Of a stretch of 64,000 nucleotides of DNA, positions 47,619-57,401 are shown piece after piece. Position 1 is the first letter of the stretch. Each line of letters starts with the position of its first letter. Made by a program: the position numbers and the translations under genes. Source of the stretch: Candidatus Falkowbacteria bacterium. Its GTDB lineage: Bacteria > Patescibacteriota > Patescibacteriia > Patescibacteriales > Patescibacteriaceae. Under the pieces are notes generated by a model that saw only the letters and a list, made by a program, of their open reading frames with translations, was not told where the DNA came from and did not search any database. The stretch spans positions 434,001 to 498,000 of the forward strand of contig JAPLWA010000004.1 of the NCBI GenBank assembly GCA_026396835.1, written 5' to 3'.

Positions 47619-50600
47619 TTAAAGACTAGTTTTGTATTTAGCTTTAGCAAGATCTATTTTGTCTTTAGCTTTCAAAATCTCCTTGCTCTCTCTAGAAAAA
47701 TCTTTAACCTTTTCATAACTTAGAAAATCGTCAACCTGCCTATCTCCGAAAACAGCGCTATTCTTTTTTGCAAGATCAATGTAATCAACAAAGAGCTTCA
47801 GTCTTTCTTTATCAAGCTTAATTCTCTTGTTCTCCCAGCCTTTTAATATTAGAGGTTCTTTTTTGTCAGCCCTACCAGATAACATTTCATACAATTTATC
47901 AAAAGTTAGTTTTGACAAATCAACTTCTTCTTTTTTAAGAGGAGCCTTTTCTGGTTTTGGCTTAACCTCAGGCTTTGGTTTTGTTTCAGGTTCTGGCTTA
48001 GCCTCAGGCTTTGGCGTGGATTCTGGCTTCTTTTCTAGCGCTGGCTTTATTTCTGGTTCCGGTTTTTTTTCTACTGTTGATTTAAATTTGAACTTAGGCG
48101 ATTTCTTTTCTGGCTCTGATTTACTAAATTCTTCCTTACTAATCTTACTAGACTTATAGTCTCTTAACTTAACACCCATTTTCTGATACTTTTGCAAATT
48201 TTTCACCAAACGACTCATATTTTCTATGACAACATCTCCCTTATCGGAAACCTTATAATTGATACCTAAGTATCGAAGATTTTTTTTATAATACTTATTA
48301 TCCTTTCCTTTATCAAGTTGCTCCCCTCTTTCATAAACATCTAATGTGCGATTAATAACATATTCTAATTCTTTTTTTAATCTGGCTACGTCCTTTTCAT
48401 CTTCAAAATTATAAGCAGACTTATCTTTATCTAAATCAAAGGCTCTAATTTCATTATCAAAAGCACTAAAACCCTTATCCCATTGCTCAACCGGAGCTAA
48501 ACCACTTTTCCAAGCATCAATGGCCCGACGAGTTGAAGTATATAAACGAGACACTTTAGCACCAGCAAACTGTATGGCTTTAACAGCTTCATCATCACCA
48601 CCACGCGCTGATACGATAGCTTGACCCACGGCAACATCTTCACCACCGACTTTTTCTTTAAGATAACCTCCAATAGCTGAGTAAATACTAGAACGAAAAG
48701 CAAAATTAGCTCCGCTAGAAGTCATTCTATTAGTATTAATTCTTCCTTCGGTATTTAAAAATTGAAACAAGCGAGTACCAATATGAATAGCGGGGTATTT
48801 AACATAAGCCGCCGGATCCCAATCAAGCTGCCCCAACATACCATCAATTTTATTGTTGGCTTCGAACTTATCAATAAAGTTTTTGATATATTCTGGTGCA
48901 ATACCTTCGTTATCAGCGTCATTACTAACCATAATAAGATCAGGCGCAGCTTTACCGCGCTGATGATTTCGATATAATGTAGCATCACTCAAAAGCTTAC
49001 GGGCATTGCCAATCTTAGCTTCAGCAAAAGGTAATACCTTTTCTATTATTTTAATTCTTAAATTAGGGTAATTTTTTTGAAAACGCTTTATTTCAGCTAA
49101 GGTTTCATCTGGCTTAACCTCCTTGCCTTCAACGTCTTTATCGGGGCGATTTACTAAAATACAAATTTCATATTCTTTTGGATCAGCCGTCTGTTTAGTA
49201 TAATTTTCTAATGATTTATAAATATTTTTACCTTCTTGATGACCAGCTGCTGGAATACAAATTGTTAATTTAGTTGTTTTTTCCATCGGGCCAGCTTGTT
49301 TAGCCAGTTCCTCTATTTCTTGCTCATACTCTTCGCTAAACTTACTCATATAAGCCTCGGCCTCATTATAATGATCTAATTGAGCATCAGGATCTTTAAT
49401 CAAGGTTTCGGAACGATTTTTAATAAATAGTTTTTGATCTTCTTTGCTACTACCTTTTTGATTATAACCATAAGGCAAACTATTATAAGCTTTTTCCAAT
49501 GGCGTTCTAGGCATAATAGGCAAAACAATTGGCAAATCAATTGGCGCGTCAACTGGAACGTCTAAATTAGTTATAACAGTCTTTACTTCATTAACAACAT
49601 GTTCTGGAGAAGTACCCTTAAAGCCTTCGCCAACATGAGTTGCTAACATTCTTATTTTTTCTGAACCATCTGGATTTTGGCCAGTTGATTGAACAACCTC
49701 GGCATATTTTCCTAAAAATCTAGCTTTACCATCCTCATTAGCAAACAATAATTTACCAATCTCACTATCCTTATCTATAAGCGCGTTACCATTAGCGTCA
49801 ATTGGCACTTCACAAGCCGTGTTTTGTGTTTCGCTTGACAAGGAGAAGATCATCTTAAGACCACCGGACTTAATAAGTTCTTGAGCATTAACGGATTGAT
49901 TGCCATGATAAGATCCCTTAGGCATCATATGCTTAACATTAAAGACATAATTACCTTTGCTATCAATACCAGAATTACTATCACCGCCCCACCAAAGCTT
50001 TAATTCGTTTTTATCAAAAGCTTTAGTGTTATTATCAAGCCACAAAGCTCTCTTAACCTGATGAAACAAACCAGGATTTTTATTTATTATATCTTCTGGC
50101 TGAGTACCAGGCGTAGTCGTCTCAACAGCAGTGCTAACAATATTTTCTGACATGATAACATTATTATTAGCTAAAATAATCTTAGCTTCTTCCGTCAAGC
50201 TGCCATCAGGATTAAATTCAATATCACCCGCTACTATCTCATCACCATTCATTAAATTATAAGCACCACCAGACCCAGCTACTAAACTAGCTCCTTCAGG
50301 TAATTTAAAATGTCCGCCATTAATTATTTCTTCATGAATTGGCCCGTTTAGACGAGGGCTGTCTCCGCCTGCTATCCAGCGGCGTAAACCCTCAAACACC
50401 GTAGCACTTTTGCCTTCACTTTTACCATCAAAAAAGCGTTCGGTTATACCCTGTAGATTACCGTCAAACCAAGATTTAATCTCCTGAACCCCAGCGCCAA
50501 TCGTTAAGCCAGCCAAAACTGCCCATCCGGCTCGAATCGCCATTTTTTTAGTTTTCATCTTCTTAAATGATCTATTTTTTTCTTCAATCCCGCCTCCATC

Positions 50601-51962
50601 TTGAAAGAACATCTTAGTTTTAAGACCAATTAACTTAGCTAAACTGTCATCAAAATTATCACCGCTTGGTAAATTTAAATCACTCCTTTTATCTAAAGTA
50701 TTCCTTAGATCAACTTTAGCCTTAGCGCGAGTAAGATTTAAATCATATCTTTCTTGTTCAACTTTTTTAATATTAGAAAAACTAATCAAATCAATTCTTT
50801 GCGTGTCTGATATCCTAATACGGGCTTCAATCTCGGCTAAATTAGCTAAAACAAGATTTAAATCTTCTTGCGACATCTCTTTTAAACTACCATCTGCCTC
50901 ATACAAAGAAGCTTCTAAATTTTCTTTAAGATTATTAGCTAATTCAGTGTTATATCTTAATTCCTCTAGTTCAGCTCGCCTTGGCGCCATATCTTTATTA
51001 AATTTTTTACCCTGGGCTAAATCTCTATTATGTTGGCGACGTTCATCTTCTAAGCGCTTACTTTCTTTAAGCGCGGCAACCCCACCAGATAAAAGCGTAG
51101 CCGCCCCGAAAGAACCCAAAGCAAATAATTTACTACGAAGCAATCTTTGAGAAACCGCAGTAGCTATACAATAAGCTGTACCAACAGCCACGGCCACAGT
51201 AGTTTCATTAACTAAACTACCAATTTTTGTAGAAGAAATTTTATCAACTATTCTATCAATTTTATTATAATTAGCCTCAGTTCTCACGCCGGCTTTAGCC
51301 TTACCAACGATAACGTCAAACTCCAGATCCATTTCCTCAAGCTTTTGACCATGCTCAACATTAGCTTTAATTTGCTTAGCAATAATTAATAAATTATCAG
51401 CATACATACCGCCCTTACCCAAAACTGACCCCTTATTAGTCGAAGATTCCTGAAATAAACGAATTTTTTCTTCCTGAAAAGTGCTGTCATTTAGGTTGCC
51501 TGCAGCATAATCTTTTATTAAATTAGTAATGTCATCTTTTAACTCCTTTTCTTCTGCGTTATTTTCATCTAACACCTCTTTCTTTTCACCTGCTTCAGTA
51601 TGTATCATTTCGTCATACTCTGAAACAAAGCGATCAACGATTGCAGACATAGCTTCGTCGTGCTCTTCCTGGCTACCCTGCTCGGTTGCATAAATATTGC
51701 CTGATTCAAAAATTAATTTTTTAGTTCTAGCAATTTCTTCTTGACGATATTTCTCTTTAAATAGATTATGCTTAAATATTTTTTTAGAAAAATTAACAAC
51801 TCCTTCTTTGGTGAATATACTTTTAAATTTCTCAAGCACACCCGACCCCTTGAGCTCTAATTCGCCAGCTGCTGCCGAAAGAGAATCTTCAGCTGCGTCA
51901 ATCGCAGCTGCCTTAGCCCCCTCTTCGTTATCGACAATAACTACCTTAATTTTTTCATTCAT
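47619..51962 (-). CDS. Very large multidomain protein with a GT-A glycosyltransferase domain
   Basis: 1447 residues. The N-terminal part (about 1-480) is mostly helical with coiled coils (LNLVLANLAEIEARIRIS) and hydrophobic segments near 245-300 and 475-492. A region of mixed character (about 500-880) contains Gly-rich and beta stretches. A family 2 glycosyltransferase domain follows (about 890-1150): LTICIPAAGHQEGKNIYKSL, the DxD-like SNDADNEG, and GGEDVAVGQAIVSARGGDDE as the acceptor motif. A KPEP-type linker (about 1295-1340) and a helical tail end the protein. It may be a membrane-attached sugar transferase on a scaffold. No homologue is known to me. Confidence 0.7.
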   Translation of the reverse strand: MNEKIKVVIVDNEEGAKAAAIDAAEDSLSAAAGELELKGSGVLEKFKSIFTKEGVVNFSKKIFKHNLFKEKYRQEEIARTKKLIFESGNIYATEQGSQEEHDEAMSAIVDRFVSEYDEMIHTEAGEKKEVLDENNAEEKELKDDITNLIKDYAAGNLNDSTFQEEKIRLFQESSTNKGSVLGKGGMYADNLLIIAKQIKANVEHGQKLEEMDLEFDVIVGKAKAGVRTEANYNKIDRIVDKISSTKIGSLVNETTVAVAVGTAYCIATAVSQRLLRSKLFALGSFGAATLLSGGVAALKESKRLEDERRQHNRDLAQGKKFNKDMAPRRAELEELRYNTELANNLKENLEASLYEADGSLKEMSQEDLNLVLANLAEIEARIRISDTQRIDLISFSNIKKVEQERYDLNLTRAKAKVDLRNTLDKRSDLNLPSGDNFDDSLAKLIGLKTKMFFQDGGGIEEKNRSFKKMKTKKMAIRAGWAVLAGLTIGAGVQEIKSWFDGNLQGITERFFDGKSEGKSATVFEGLRRWIAGGDSPRLNGPIHEEIINGGHFKLPEGASLVAGSGGAYNLMNGDEIVAGDIEFNPDGSLTEEAKIILANNNVIMSENIVSTAVETTTPGTQPEDIINKNPGLFHQVKRALWLDNNTKAFDKNELKLWWGGDSNSGIDSKGNYVFNVKHMMPKGSYHGNQSVNAQELIKSGGLKMIFSLSSETQNTACEVPIDANGNALIDKDSEIGKLLFANEDGKARFLGKYAEVVQSTGQNPDGSEKIRMLATHVGEGFKGTSPEHVVNEVKTVITNLDVPVDAPIDLPIVLPIMPRTPLEKAYNSLPYGYNQKGSSKEDQKLFIKNRSETLIKDPDAQLDHYNEAEAYMSKFSEEYEQEIEELAKQAGPMEKTTKLTICIPAAGHQEGKNIYKSLENYTKQTADPKEYEICILVNRPDKDVEGKEVKPDETLAEIKRFQKNYPNLRIKIIEKVLPFAEAKIGNARKLLSDATLYRNHQRGKAAPDLIMVSNDADNEGIAPEYIKNFIDKFEANNKIDGMLGQLDWDPAAYVKYPAIHIGTRLFQFLNTEGRINTNRMTSSGANFAFRSSIYSAIGGYLKEKVGGEDVAVGQAIVSARGGDDEAVKAIQFAGAKVSRLYTSTRRAIDAWKSGLAPVEQWDKGFSAFDNEIRAFDLDKDKSAYNFEDEKDVARLKKELEYVINRTLDVYERGEQLDKGKDNKYYKKNLRYLGINYKVSDKGDVVIENMSRLVKNLQKYQKMGVKLRDYKSSKISKEEFSKSEPEKKSPKFKFKSTVEKKPEPEIKPALEKKPESTPKPEAKPEPETKPKPEVKPKPEKAPLKKEEVDLSKLTFDKLYEMLSGRADKKEPLILKGWENKRIKLDKERLKLFVDYIDLAKKNSAVFGDRQVDDFLSYEKVKDFSRESKEILKAKDKIDLAKAKYKTSL

Positions 51963-51971
51963 ACAATTAAG

Positions 51972-52271
51972 CTAGGCTAAATATAATTTCCTAAAATTAA
52001 ATAACTCCAGTGCTACCACGGCTTCTAAGTCAGGCACAACACTATTTAAAAATTCTTGCATTTTATCTTCATCTGGCGCATCAAGCAACTGTTCAAATTC
52101 ATCTAATTTATCTTCTGGAATATTGCCTAAAATAGCGGCGTTGATTCTATCTTCTAGTCTAGTTTGCAAGTCACTTTTTAATTGCTCAACTACCTCGGGA
52201 GCGAGAATACTTAAGTCTTTCTCTTTAAGCAACTCAATAATAAAGTCATCTAAGCTTTTATTGGCTAACAT
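51972..52271 (-). CDS. Small acidic hypothetical protein (DUF5663-like)
   Basis: 99 residues, all helical and acidic: LDDFIIELLKEKDLSILAPE and LQTRLEDRINAAILGNIPED, then FEQLLDAPDEDKMQEFL. The alternation of hydrophobic residues and the spacing recall DUF5663-type proteins of Patescibacteria, but I cannot confirm it. It lies 9 bp upstream of the large glycosyltransferase-containing protein gene on the same strand and is probably translated from the same message. It might be a chaperone or regulatory subunit for it. Confidence 0.55.
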   Translation of the reverse strand: MLANKSLDDFIIELLKEKDLSILAPEVVEQLKSDLQTRLEDRINAAILGNIPEDKLDEFEQLLDAPDEDKMQEFLNSVVPDLEAVVALELFNFRKLYLA

Positions 52272-52327
52272 AGTGAGTATTTTAATATTAATAATTAATT
52301 AATACCACTAAAAGCCTGAAAAGTAAA

Positions 52328-52354
52328 GCATAAACCACTAATCTGGTGTTATGC
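52328..52354. terminator. Possible weak terminator after the histidine kinase gene
   Basis: GCATAA (52328-52333) and TTATGC (52349-52354) with inner CCA/TGG form a hairpin 23 bp past the kinase stop. The minus strand continues TTTACTTTTC, a poor T-run. Confidence 0.45.
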
Positions 52355-52377
52355 AAATTGATGGTTTTTTAATAGTA

Positions 52378-54738
52378 TTATGACAAGGCCTTAGTCCCCT
52401 CTTTTTTAACCATACCTGACAAAGGGAAAGAAACATAGAAAGTAGTTTCTTTGTCTTTAACGGATTCAAACCAAATTTTTCCGCCACCATTCTCAACAAT
52501 TTTTTTAACCAGATACAAACCAATACCATTACCATCAGGATCTATATCTTGAGCATTACTAGCCCTAAAGAGTTTAGAAAATATCTTAGTCTTATCTTTT
52601 TCTGGCACTCCGGCGCCGTTGTTACATACACTAATAACAATATCATTAGCTTTCTTCTCGATAGCAATTTTAATCTTACCTTTTTCAGGTGTATATTTTA
52701 TAGCATTAGAAATAAAATTTTGGAAAATAATACGCAACAAGTTTTTATCAGCCGGCACGATTGGCAAATCTTTAGAATATTTTTTTACGATCTCATGACC
52801 CTTGGCAATTATTCTTGGCTTCATTTCATCCAAAACATCTTCGCAAACTTCAGTAAATTTAACCGGCGTAGGATCAATTACAAACACACCCATTTCAATA
52901 CGAGAAACATTCAACAAACTATTAATAAGCTCGTTCATTCTCTGGTTCATACCATACATTTCTGCTACAATTTCTTTTTGTTCACTAGACAATGGGCCAT
53001 AGTCACCATTTTGTAACATTTCAAGATTCCAAGAAATAGAACCAACCGGAGTTTTTAATTGATGTGAAGCTAGGGAAACAAACTCAGTTTTTTCTTGATC
53101 AATTTCCTTTTGCTGCGTAATATCACGCTCTAGGCCAACAAAAAACAAAATTTGTCCTGCCTTATCTAAAACTGGTGAAACACTAATAGCCGCAATATAC
53201 TCTTCACCATTTTTACGACGATTCTTTATTTCTCCATTAAAATTCTGTTTTTTATTTTTTATAATATCCCAAAACTTTTTATAATAAGCCTCAGTCATTG
53301 GTAGATGCCACAAAGAACCAGCTTTTTTACCAATAGATTCAGCCACAGTATAGCCAGTTATTTTTTCAACCATTTTATTGCCATACAAAACAATGCCATC
53401 AATATCAGTAATAACCACTTGGTCAGAAGCATTTTCAACAGCCAATTTAAACTTTTCCAAATCATTAACCAATAATTCAATTTTTGATTTTTCTTTTTCA
53501 ACATCTTCTAAAATATTTAAAACAGCTTGTTTCTGACCTTCTAACTCTTGAGATTTATTATTTATGTCTCTGGTTTGTTCTTTAACCTTCTTATCAACCT
53601 CAGACCTAGATTGCTTAACGGCTGACAACATTGTATTAAAACCTTTAGCCAAATCTTCGATCTCATCATTGGTTTTAACTTCTACTTTTTGATTAAAATC
53701 ACCTTGCTTAACTTTAGCAACTGCAAGCTGCAAATACTTTATTGGTTTAACAATCTTTCTTGAGATTAAAATACCAATAAATAAAAACACCAATAAGGCA
53801 ACAATAAAAATAGAGGATAAAAATAAAATTAAGTTGAATCTGTAATCTAAAATATCTTTTTGATCTACTTTGGTAATAAGGCACCAATTAGTTTCTGGTA
53901 TATAAGAATGAACAGCCACTACATCAATGTTACGATAATCTTTAGTAGCAACTATCTGAGAACCAAAGGTTTGCAAAAACCCTGAATAACCATTTTTAGT
54001 TACGTAATCCATTTCTTTTGGATCAAAACAAGCCGCACTATTAGTTGTCTCAACTTTCTGTTTTAGAATAACACTCTCGCCTAAAAATCGAGAAGGCGTA
54101 ATAAAAAATTTATCTTTATTAATTAAAAAGTTTTCTTCTGTATTACCTAAGCCATTTTCACTTTTAAATATAGAAAAAAAATCAGATGGTAAATATCTTA
54201 AAATAGAAACACCAAGTAAAGCACCATTATCATCCAGTACTGGAGCAGAAATTGTATAAGAAAATATCTTAAGAATGTTGGAAAAATAAACATCTTTAAA
54301 ATAAACACCGGTCTTCCCGTTAGTAAAATAATCTGCCGAGGCATCAATAGAACCTTCTTGAGCTTTGTCAGATGAAGCCACTATCTTACCGCTATTATCC
54401 ATTATAAAAACTTCGTATATGTTAGAATCAGCTTCCTTGGTTCTAACTAAACGCTTATCTATTTTATTTTTTATAGCCTTATATTGACTAGTGGTAGTTG
54501 GCTCTTTTAAAAAATCTCTATAGACCGAAGCGGCCGCTAAAATAACCGAAGTATTTTCTTGGTCTTGAATAAATGTTCTAATATGTTCTGCTCTAGCTCG
54601 ACCGCTAGCATGAAGATAAGAATAAATATTGTTCTTAATAACACTACTAGAATACAAATCGGCCACCAGACAGATCAACGCCGCAGTAAAGATAAAAACG
54701 GCTATGAAGCTAAAATTTATTTTATTTCTAATTTTCAT
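52378..54738 (-). CDS. Hybrid-length sensor histidine kinase: Cache, HAMP, PAS, HisKA, HATPase
   Basis: 786 residues. A membrane helix (about 9-30), a large outer Cache-like domain (about 35-295), a second helix (about 300-325), HAMP (about 330-380), a coiled coil, a PAS domain (about 425-540) with NRRKNGEEYIAAISVSPVLD, the H-box FVSLASHQLKTPVGSISWNL, N-box NFISNAIKYTPEKGKI and G-boxes DGNGIGLYLVKKI. All kinase motifs are intact. It is the last gene of a five-gene unit that starts with a single-domain response regulator and includes two hemerythrin-like proteins, so oxygen or redox state is a possible input. Confidence 0.9.
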   Translation of the reverse strand: MKIRNKINFSFIAVFIFTAALICLVADLYSSSVIKNNIYSYLHASGRARAEHIRTFIQDQENTSVILAAASVYRDFLKEPTTTSQYKAIKNKIDKRLVRTKEADSNIYEVFIMDNSGKIVASSDKAQEGSIDASADYFTNGKTGVYFKDVYFSNILKIFSYTISAPVLDDNGALLGVSILRYLPSDFFSIFKSENGLGNTEENFLINKDKFFITPSRFLGESVILKQKVETTNSAACFDPKEMDYVTKNGYSGFLQTFGSQIVATKDYRNIDVVAVHSYIPETNWCLITKVDQKDILDYRFNLILFLSSIFIVALLVFLFIGILISRKIVKPIKYLQLAVAKVKQGDFNQKVEVKTNDEIEDLAKGFNTMLSAVKQSRSEVDKKVKEQTRDINNKSQELEGQKQAVLNILEDVEKEKSKIELLVNDLEKFKLAVENASDQVVITDIDGIVLYGNKMVEKITGYTVAESIGKKAGSLWHLPMTEAYYKKFWDIIKNKKQNFNGEIKNRRKNGEEYIAAISVSPVLDKAGQILFFVGLERDITQQKEIDQEKTEFVSLASHQLKTPVGSISWNLEMLQNGDYGPLSSEQKEIVAEMYGMNQRMNELINSLLNVSRIEMGVFVIDPTPVKFTEVCEDVLDEMKPRIIAKGHEIVKKYSKDLPIVPADKNLLRIIFQNFISNAIKYTPEKGKIKIAIEKKANDIVISVCNNGAGVPEKDKTKIFSKLFRASNAQDIDPDGNGIGLYLVKKIVENGGGKIWFESVKDKETTFYVSFPLSGMVKKEGTKALS

Positions 54739-54758
54739 TTTAGATTGTTAGATAAAAA

Positions 54759-55190
54759 TTATTGATATATTTCCCAATACCCGTAAACGCCAGATTCTTC
54801 TGACTCAACTCGTAAATTTAAAGCAGAAACAACACTAGCTAACTCTTCTTTAAAAACCTCAAGCTGGCTCTCAATATCAGTCTCAGCTTTATACTTATCT
54901 AAAAAAGCCATTATTACTACACCAATTTCTTTCATTTGGTTAATAAAGTCCTCTGTCTTGGCTGTATCGATATTTCTTTCTTTCATTTTGCTTATTAGAT
55001 TAGGATAAAATACTCCGTTTTCTAATTGTAGATGTTCTGGTAAATCAATTGAAAATTTTTCTAAATTATTAATAATATTCTTGATATCAGAAGCCTCACT
55101 GGTTACTAATTCTAAGGCAGCTCCAAGATCTTTTTGTAAAACCCTATGTTGACCAATCATGGTTGGGACAATATTTTCTAAATTTTCCAT
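54759..55190 (-). CDS. Degenerate hemerythrin-like (HHE) protein
   Basis: 143 residues, four-helix bundle. MIGQHRVLQKDLGAALEL has His15 in helix A and LPEHLQLENGVFYPNL has His53 and Glu57 in helix B, matching HHE proteins. The later ligands are lost: RVESEESGVYGYW, where a His is expected at position 127, has Arg, and no His is seen near residue 90. A di-iron site is therefore unlikely to be complete. It may have become a non-oxygen-binding partner of the flanking sensors. It lies 5 bp after the Cache receptor and 20 bp before the kinase. Confidence 0.6.
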   Translation of the reverse strand: MENLENIVPTMIGQHRVLQKDLGAALELVTSEASDIKNIINNLEKFSIDLPEHLQLENGVFYPNLISKMKERNIDTAKTEDFINQMKEIGVVIMAFLDKYKAETDIESQLEVFKEELASVVSALNLRVESEESGVYGYWEIYQ

Positions 55191-55195
55191 ATAAG

Positions 55196-56491
55196 CTATT
55201 TGTTATTTCTAAGCTCTATAATTTCTTTTTTTAACTTAACCATTTCCAGTTCTCGACCAACCATTAATTTATTTAATTTTTCTGATTCAACTAAAGCTTT
55301 CTTAGAAACAGCTTCGGATTGTTCTAGTTTTTTAGTTTTTTCCTTAAACTTTTTTTCTAGATTATCTGCCATTGAGTTAAAGGCTGTGGCTAAATCACCG
55401 AAAATATCTTTTGATTTTATATCTATTTTTTTAGAAAAATCCCCGGCTGAGATATCCGTAGCAAATGATTTTAGTTTCCATAAAGGAGAAATAGAAAATA
55501 TAATTAACCTATAGATCATTAAGGCGTTTATAGCTATAGCTAAAATAATTAAAGCCAACAGGATGGCTAAAATATTTAATACTGTAGCACTAATTGTTTC
55601 CATGCCATTTTCTGTCACTAAATAAAAAGGGTATTGGCCTAATTTATTAATATTAACAATTTCGGTTTCTCCGTCCTGTTTATCATCTATCTTAAAGCCT
55701 TGTACAGGGGTTTCTTTCCTAATAAATTCCTGAACTGGATCATATTGCAATGATGAAATTTCTTTATCAAGGAATTTTTTAGAATCTTTAAGCGTTAAAC
55801 TTTCTTCAGGAGTAAGTTTGCCTAGACTCTTTAAAAACCTATCTGGTCTATTTGAAGCAATAACAATACCATATTCATCAACTAGCATTAGTGAACCCTG
55901 TTGAGCGGCTTGACTATCAACAATCGAGGTATCAATTTCTTCGCCACTAATTTTTACAACAAAAACTCCTAAAATATTACTAAGATCGTCAAAAACTGGA
56001 TAAGAAAAATAATAACCAAGTTGCTTACTGGTTTTACCTAAAAGTAAATCAACTTCCGGCACGCCCTTAATACCCTCTTTATAGTAATCACGAAAACTAT
56101 AATCTTGACCAACAAAACTTTTATCGGTTGAAACTAAGGCAACACCATTTTTATCTAAAAGATAAAGTGATAAATACTTATTGTCTTCCTTGGCATAATC
56201 AGAAAGAATATTTAATAACTCAAGTCTTTTTTCTTCGCTTGGCTTTAGAAGATAATTTTTTACTGCCGCGCTGCTACTAAGAATTTTAGAAAAGTTTTGA
56301 TTTTTTTCAAATATTTGTACGCTCTCATGCACCTGCTCTATGCTAAGTCGATTAGTGTCCTTTATTTTTTCATTAACCAAAACACTATTTAAATAAAAAT
56401 AAACTACAGCTGATACTAAAAGAGCTAAAACAATGGCTGATAATAAAATTGAACCTAGTATTTTTTTCTTTAACTTTAAATCTTTGAACAT
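55196..56491 (-). CDS. Cache-HAMP receptor without kinase domain
   Basis: 431 residues. A transmembrane helix (about 10-32), an outer dCACHE-like domain (about 35-285) with YSFRDYYKEGIKGVPEVDLL and GYYFSYPVFDDLSNILGVFV, a second helix (about 293-325), HAMP (about 328-380; WKLKSFATDISAGDFSKKID) and a short coiled coil that ends the protein. No histidine kinase, MCP or cyclase output domain follows. Signals must pass to another protein, possibly the full kinase of the operon by HAMP or coiled-coil pairing. Confidence 0.8.
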   Translation of the reverse strand: MFKDLKLKKKILGSILLSAIVLALLVSAVVYFYLNSVLVNEKIKDTNRLSIEQVHESVQIFEKNQNFSKILSSSAAVKNYLLKPSEEKRLELLNILSDYAKEDNKYLSLYLLDKNGVALVSTDKSFVGQDYSFRDYYKEGIKGVPEVDLLLGKTSKQLGYYFSYPVFDDLSNILGVFVVKISGEEIDTSIVDSQAAQQGSLMLVDEYGIVIASNRPDRFLKSLGKLTPEESLTLKDSKKFLDKEISSLQYDPVQEFIRKETPVQGFKIDDKQDGETEIVNINKLGQYPFYLVTENGMETISATVLNILAILLALIILAIAINALMIYRLIIFSISPLWKLKSFATDISAGDFSKKIDIKSKDIFGDLATAFNSMADNLEKKFKEKTKKLEQSEAVSKKALVESEKLNKLMVGRELEMVKLKKEIIELRNNK

Positions 56492-56501
56492 AAAAAATAA
56501 T

Positions 56502-56915
56502 TTATTTTAAACCATGAGAGCTAAAACATTCTTTATATTTTTGATCGACTACTAATAAATGATTTATCAGCCAATCTTCTAAAAAGTCTACTAGCTCAAA
56601 GGCAAATTCTATACTGTAATCTGAGTATTTTTCTTTTAAGGCAGTTAACTTGTCATTAAACTCCTGGTGCTTCTTAATATGTTCTTCAGCCCCATCATAA
56701 TTAAACTCCTTAAAATATTTTTCTTCTGTGCTAAAATGAAATATTTTATATTTTACAAGCGACTCAATAATATTACCAAGATGATCTTTCGGTGTATTGG
56801 TGTTAATCGCTTCTAGCAATTCATTAATAACAACAAACATTCGCTTGTGCTGATTATCAAGCTCTTCAACGCCTACACTATAAATCTCCTCCCACTCTAA
56901 TTTATTAGTGGCCAT
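56502..56915 (-). CDS. Bacteriohemerythrin
   Basis: 137 residues. All seven di-iron ligands are present: His23 (DNQHKRMF), His60 and Glu64 (HFSTEEKYF), His79 and His83 (EEHIKKHQEF), His119 and Asp124 (INHLLVVDQKY). It should bind O2 reversibly, serving as an oxygen carrier or sensor in the cytoplasm. It sits between the response regulator (36 bp) and the Cache receptor (10 bp) genes, which points to an oxygen-sensing role in the signalling unit. Confidence 0.93.
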   Translation of the reverse strand: MATNKLEWEEIYSVGVEELDNQHKRMFVVINELLEAINTNTPKDHLGNIIESLVKYKIFHFSTEEKYFKEFNYDGAEEHIKKHQEFNDKLTALKEKYSDYSIEFAFELVDFLEDWLINHLLVVDQKYKECFSSHGLK

Positions 56916-56951
56916 ATTTTTAATTATAAAAATAAGTAAAGCAAAAAACCT

Positions 56952-57332
56952 TTAGGCTACGCCTAGAATACCCTTAACCTTGCTAATTACTTCAGCTAAA
57001 GTAATATTAGATTTTGGTAAAAAATCGATAGCGCCTAAAGCTCGGGCTTTTTTCTCATCATCAGCCTGGCTAAGATTTGATAAAACAATTACCGGTAAAT
57101 CAAGCTTTTGTTTTTTTATTTCTTCAATTACTTCAAAGCCATTTACTTTAGGCATGACTAAATCACACAACAATAAATCAAAGTGGTTATTTTTAATAGC
57201 TTCTAAAGCAGCTTCGCCGTCTGGCGCGCTTTCAGCCTCAAAACCACTATTTTTTAATTTCAAAACCAAAGCCCGAGAATAGGCTTTTTCATCTTCAGCA
57301 ATCAATATTCGCTTGAGTTTTTGCTCTGTCAT
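56952..57332 (-). CDS. Single-domain response regulator (CheY-like)
   Basis: 126 residues, only a receiver domain. ILIAEDEKAY gives the acidic pocket (Glu13, Asp14), FDLLLCDLVMPKVNGFEVIE holds phospho-acceptor Asp57, VIVLSNLSQ the switch Ser/Thr position and FLPKSN the Lys. There is no DNA-binding or enzymatic output domain, so it must act by protein contact. As the first gene of the unit with hemerythrin, receptor, HHE protein and kinase, it is the likely phosphoryl target of that kinase. Confidence 0.93.
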   Translation of the reverse strand: MTEQKLKRILIAEDEKAYSRALVLKLKNSGFEAESAPDGEAALEAIKNNHFDLLLCDLVMPKVNGFEVIEEIKKQKLDLPVIVLSNLSQADDEKKARALGAIDFLPKSNITLAEVISKVKGILGVA

Positions 57333-57401
57333 ATATGACTATATTCTAACATATCCGACCTCTCAACAACACTGTTTTAGAGAAAAGTCTAGATTATAAG
57401 G

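Noticed and set aside
47940-48090. Repetitive Pro/Glu/Lys segment as a tandem DNA repeat or mobile element
   Set aside because: It is a coding KPEP-type linker inside the 1447-residue protein; the DNA units are imperfect and in frame.
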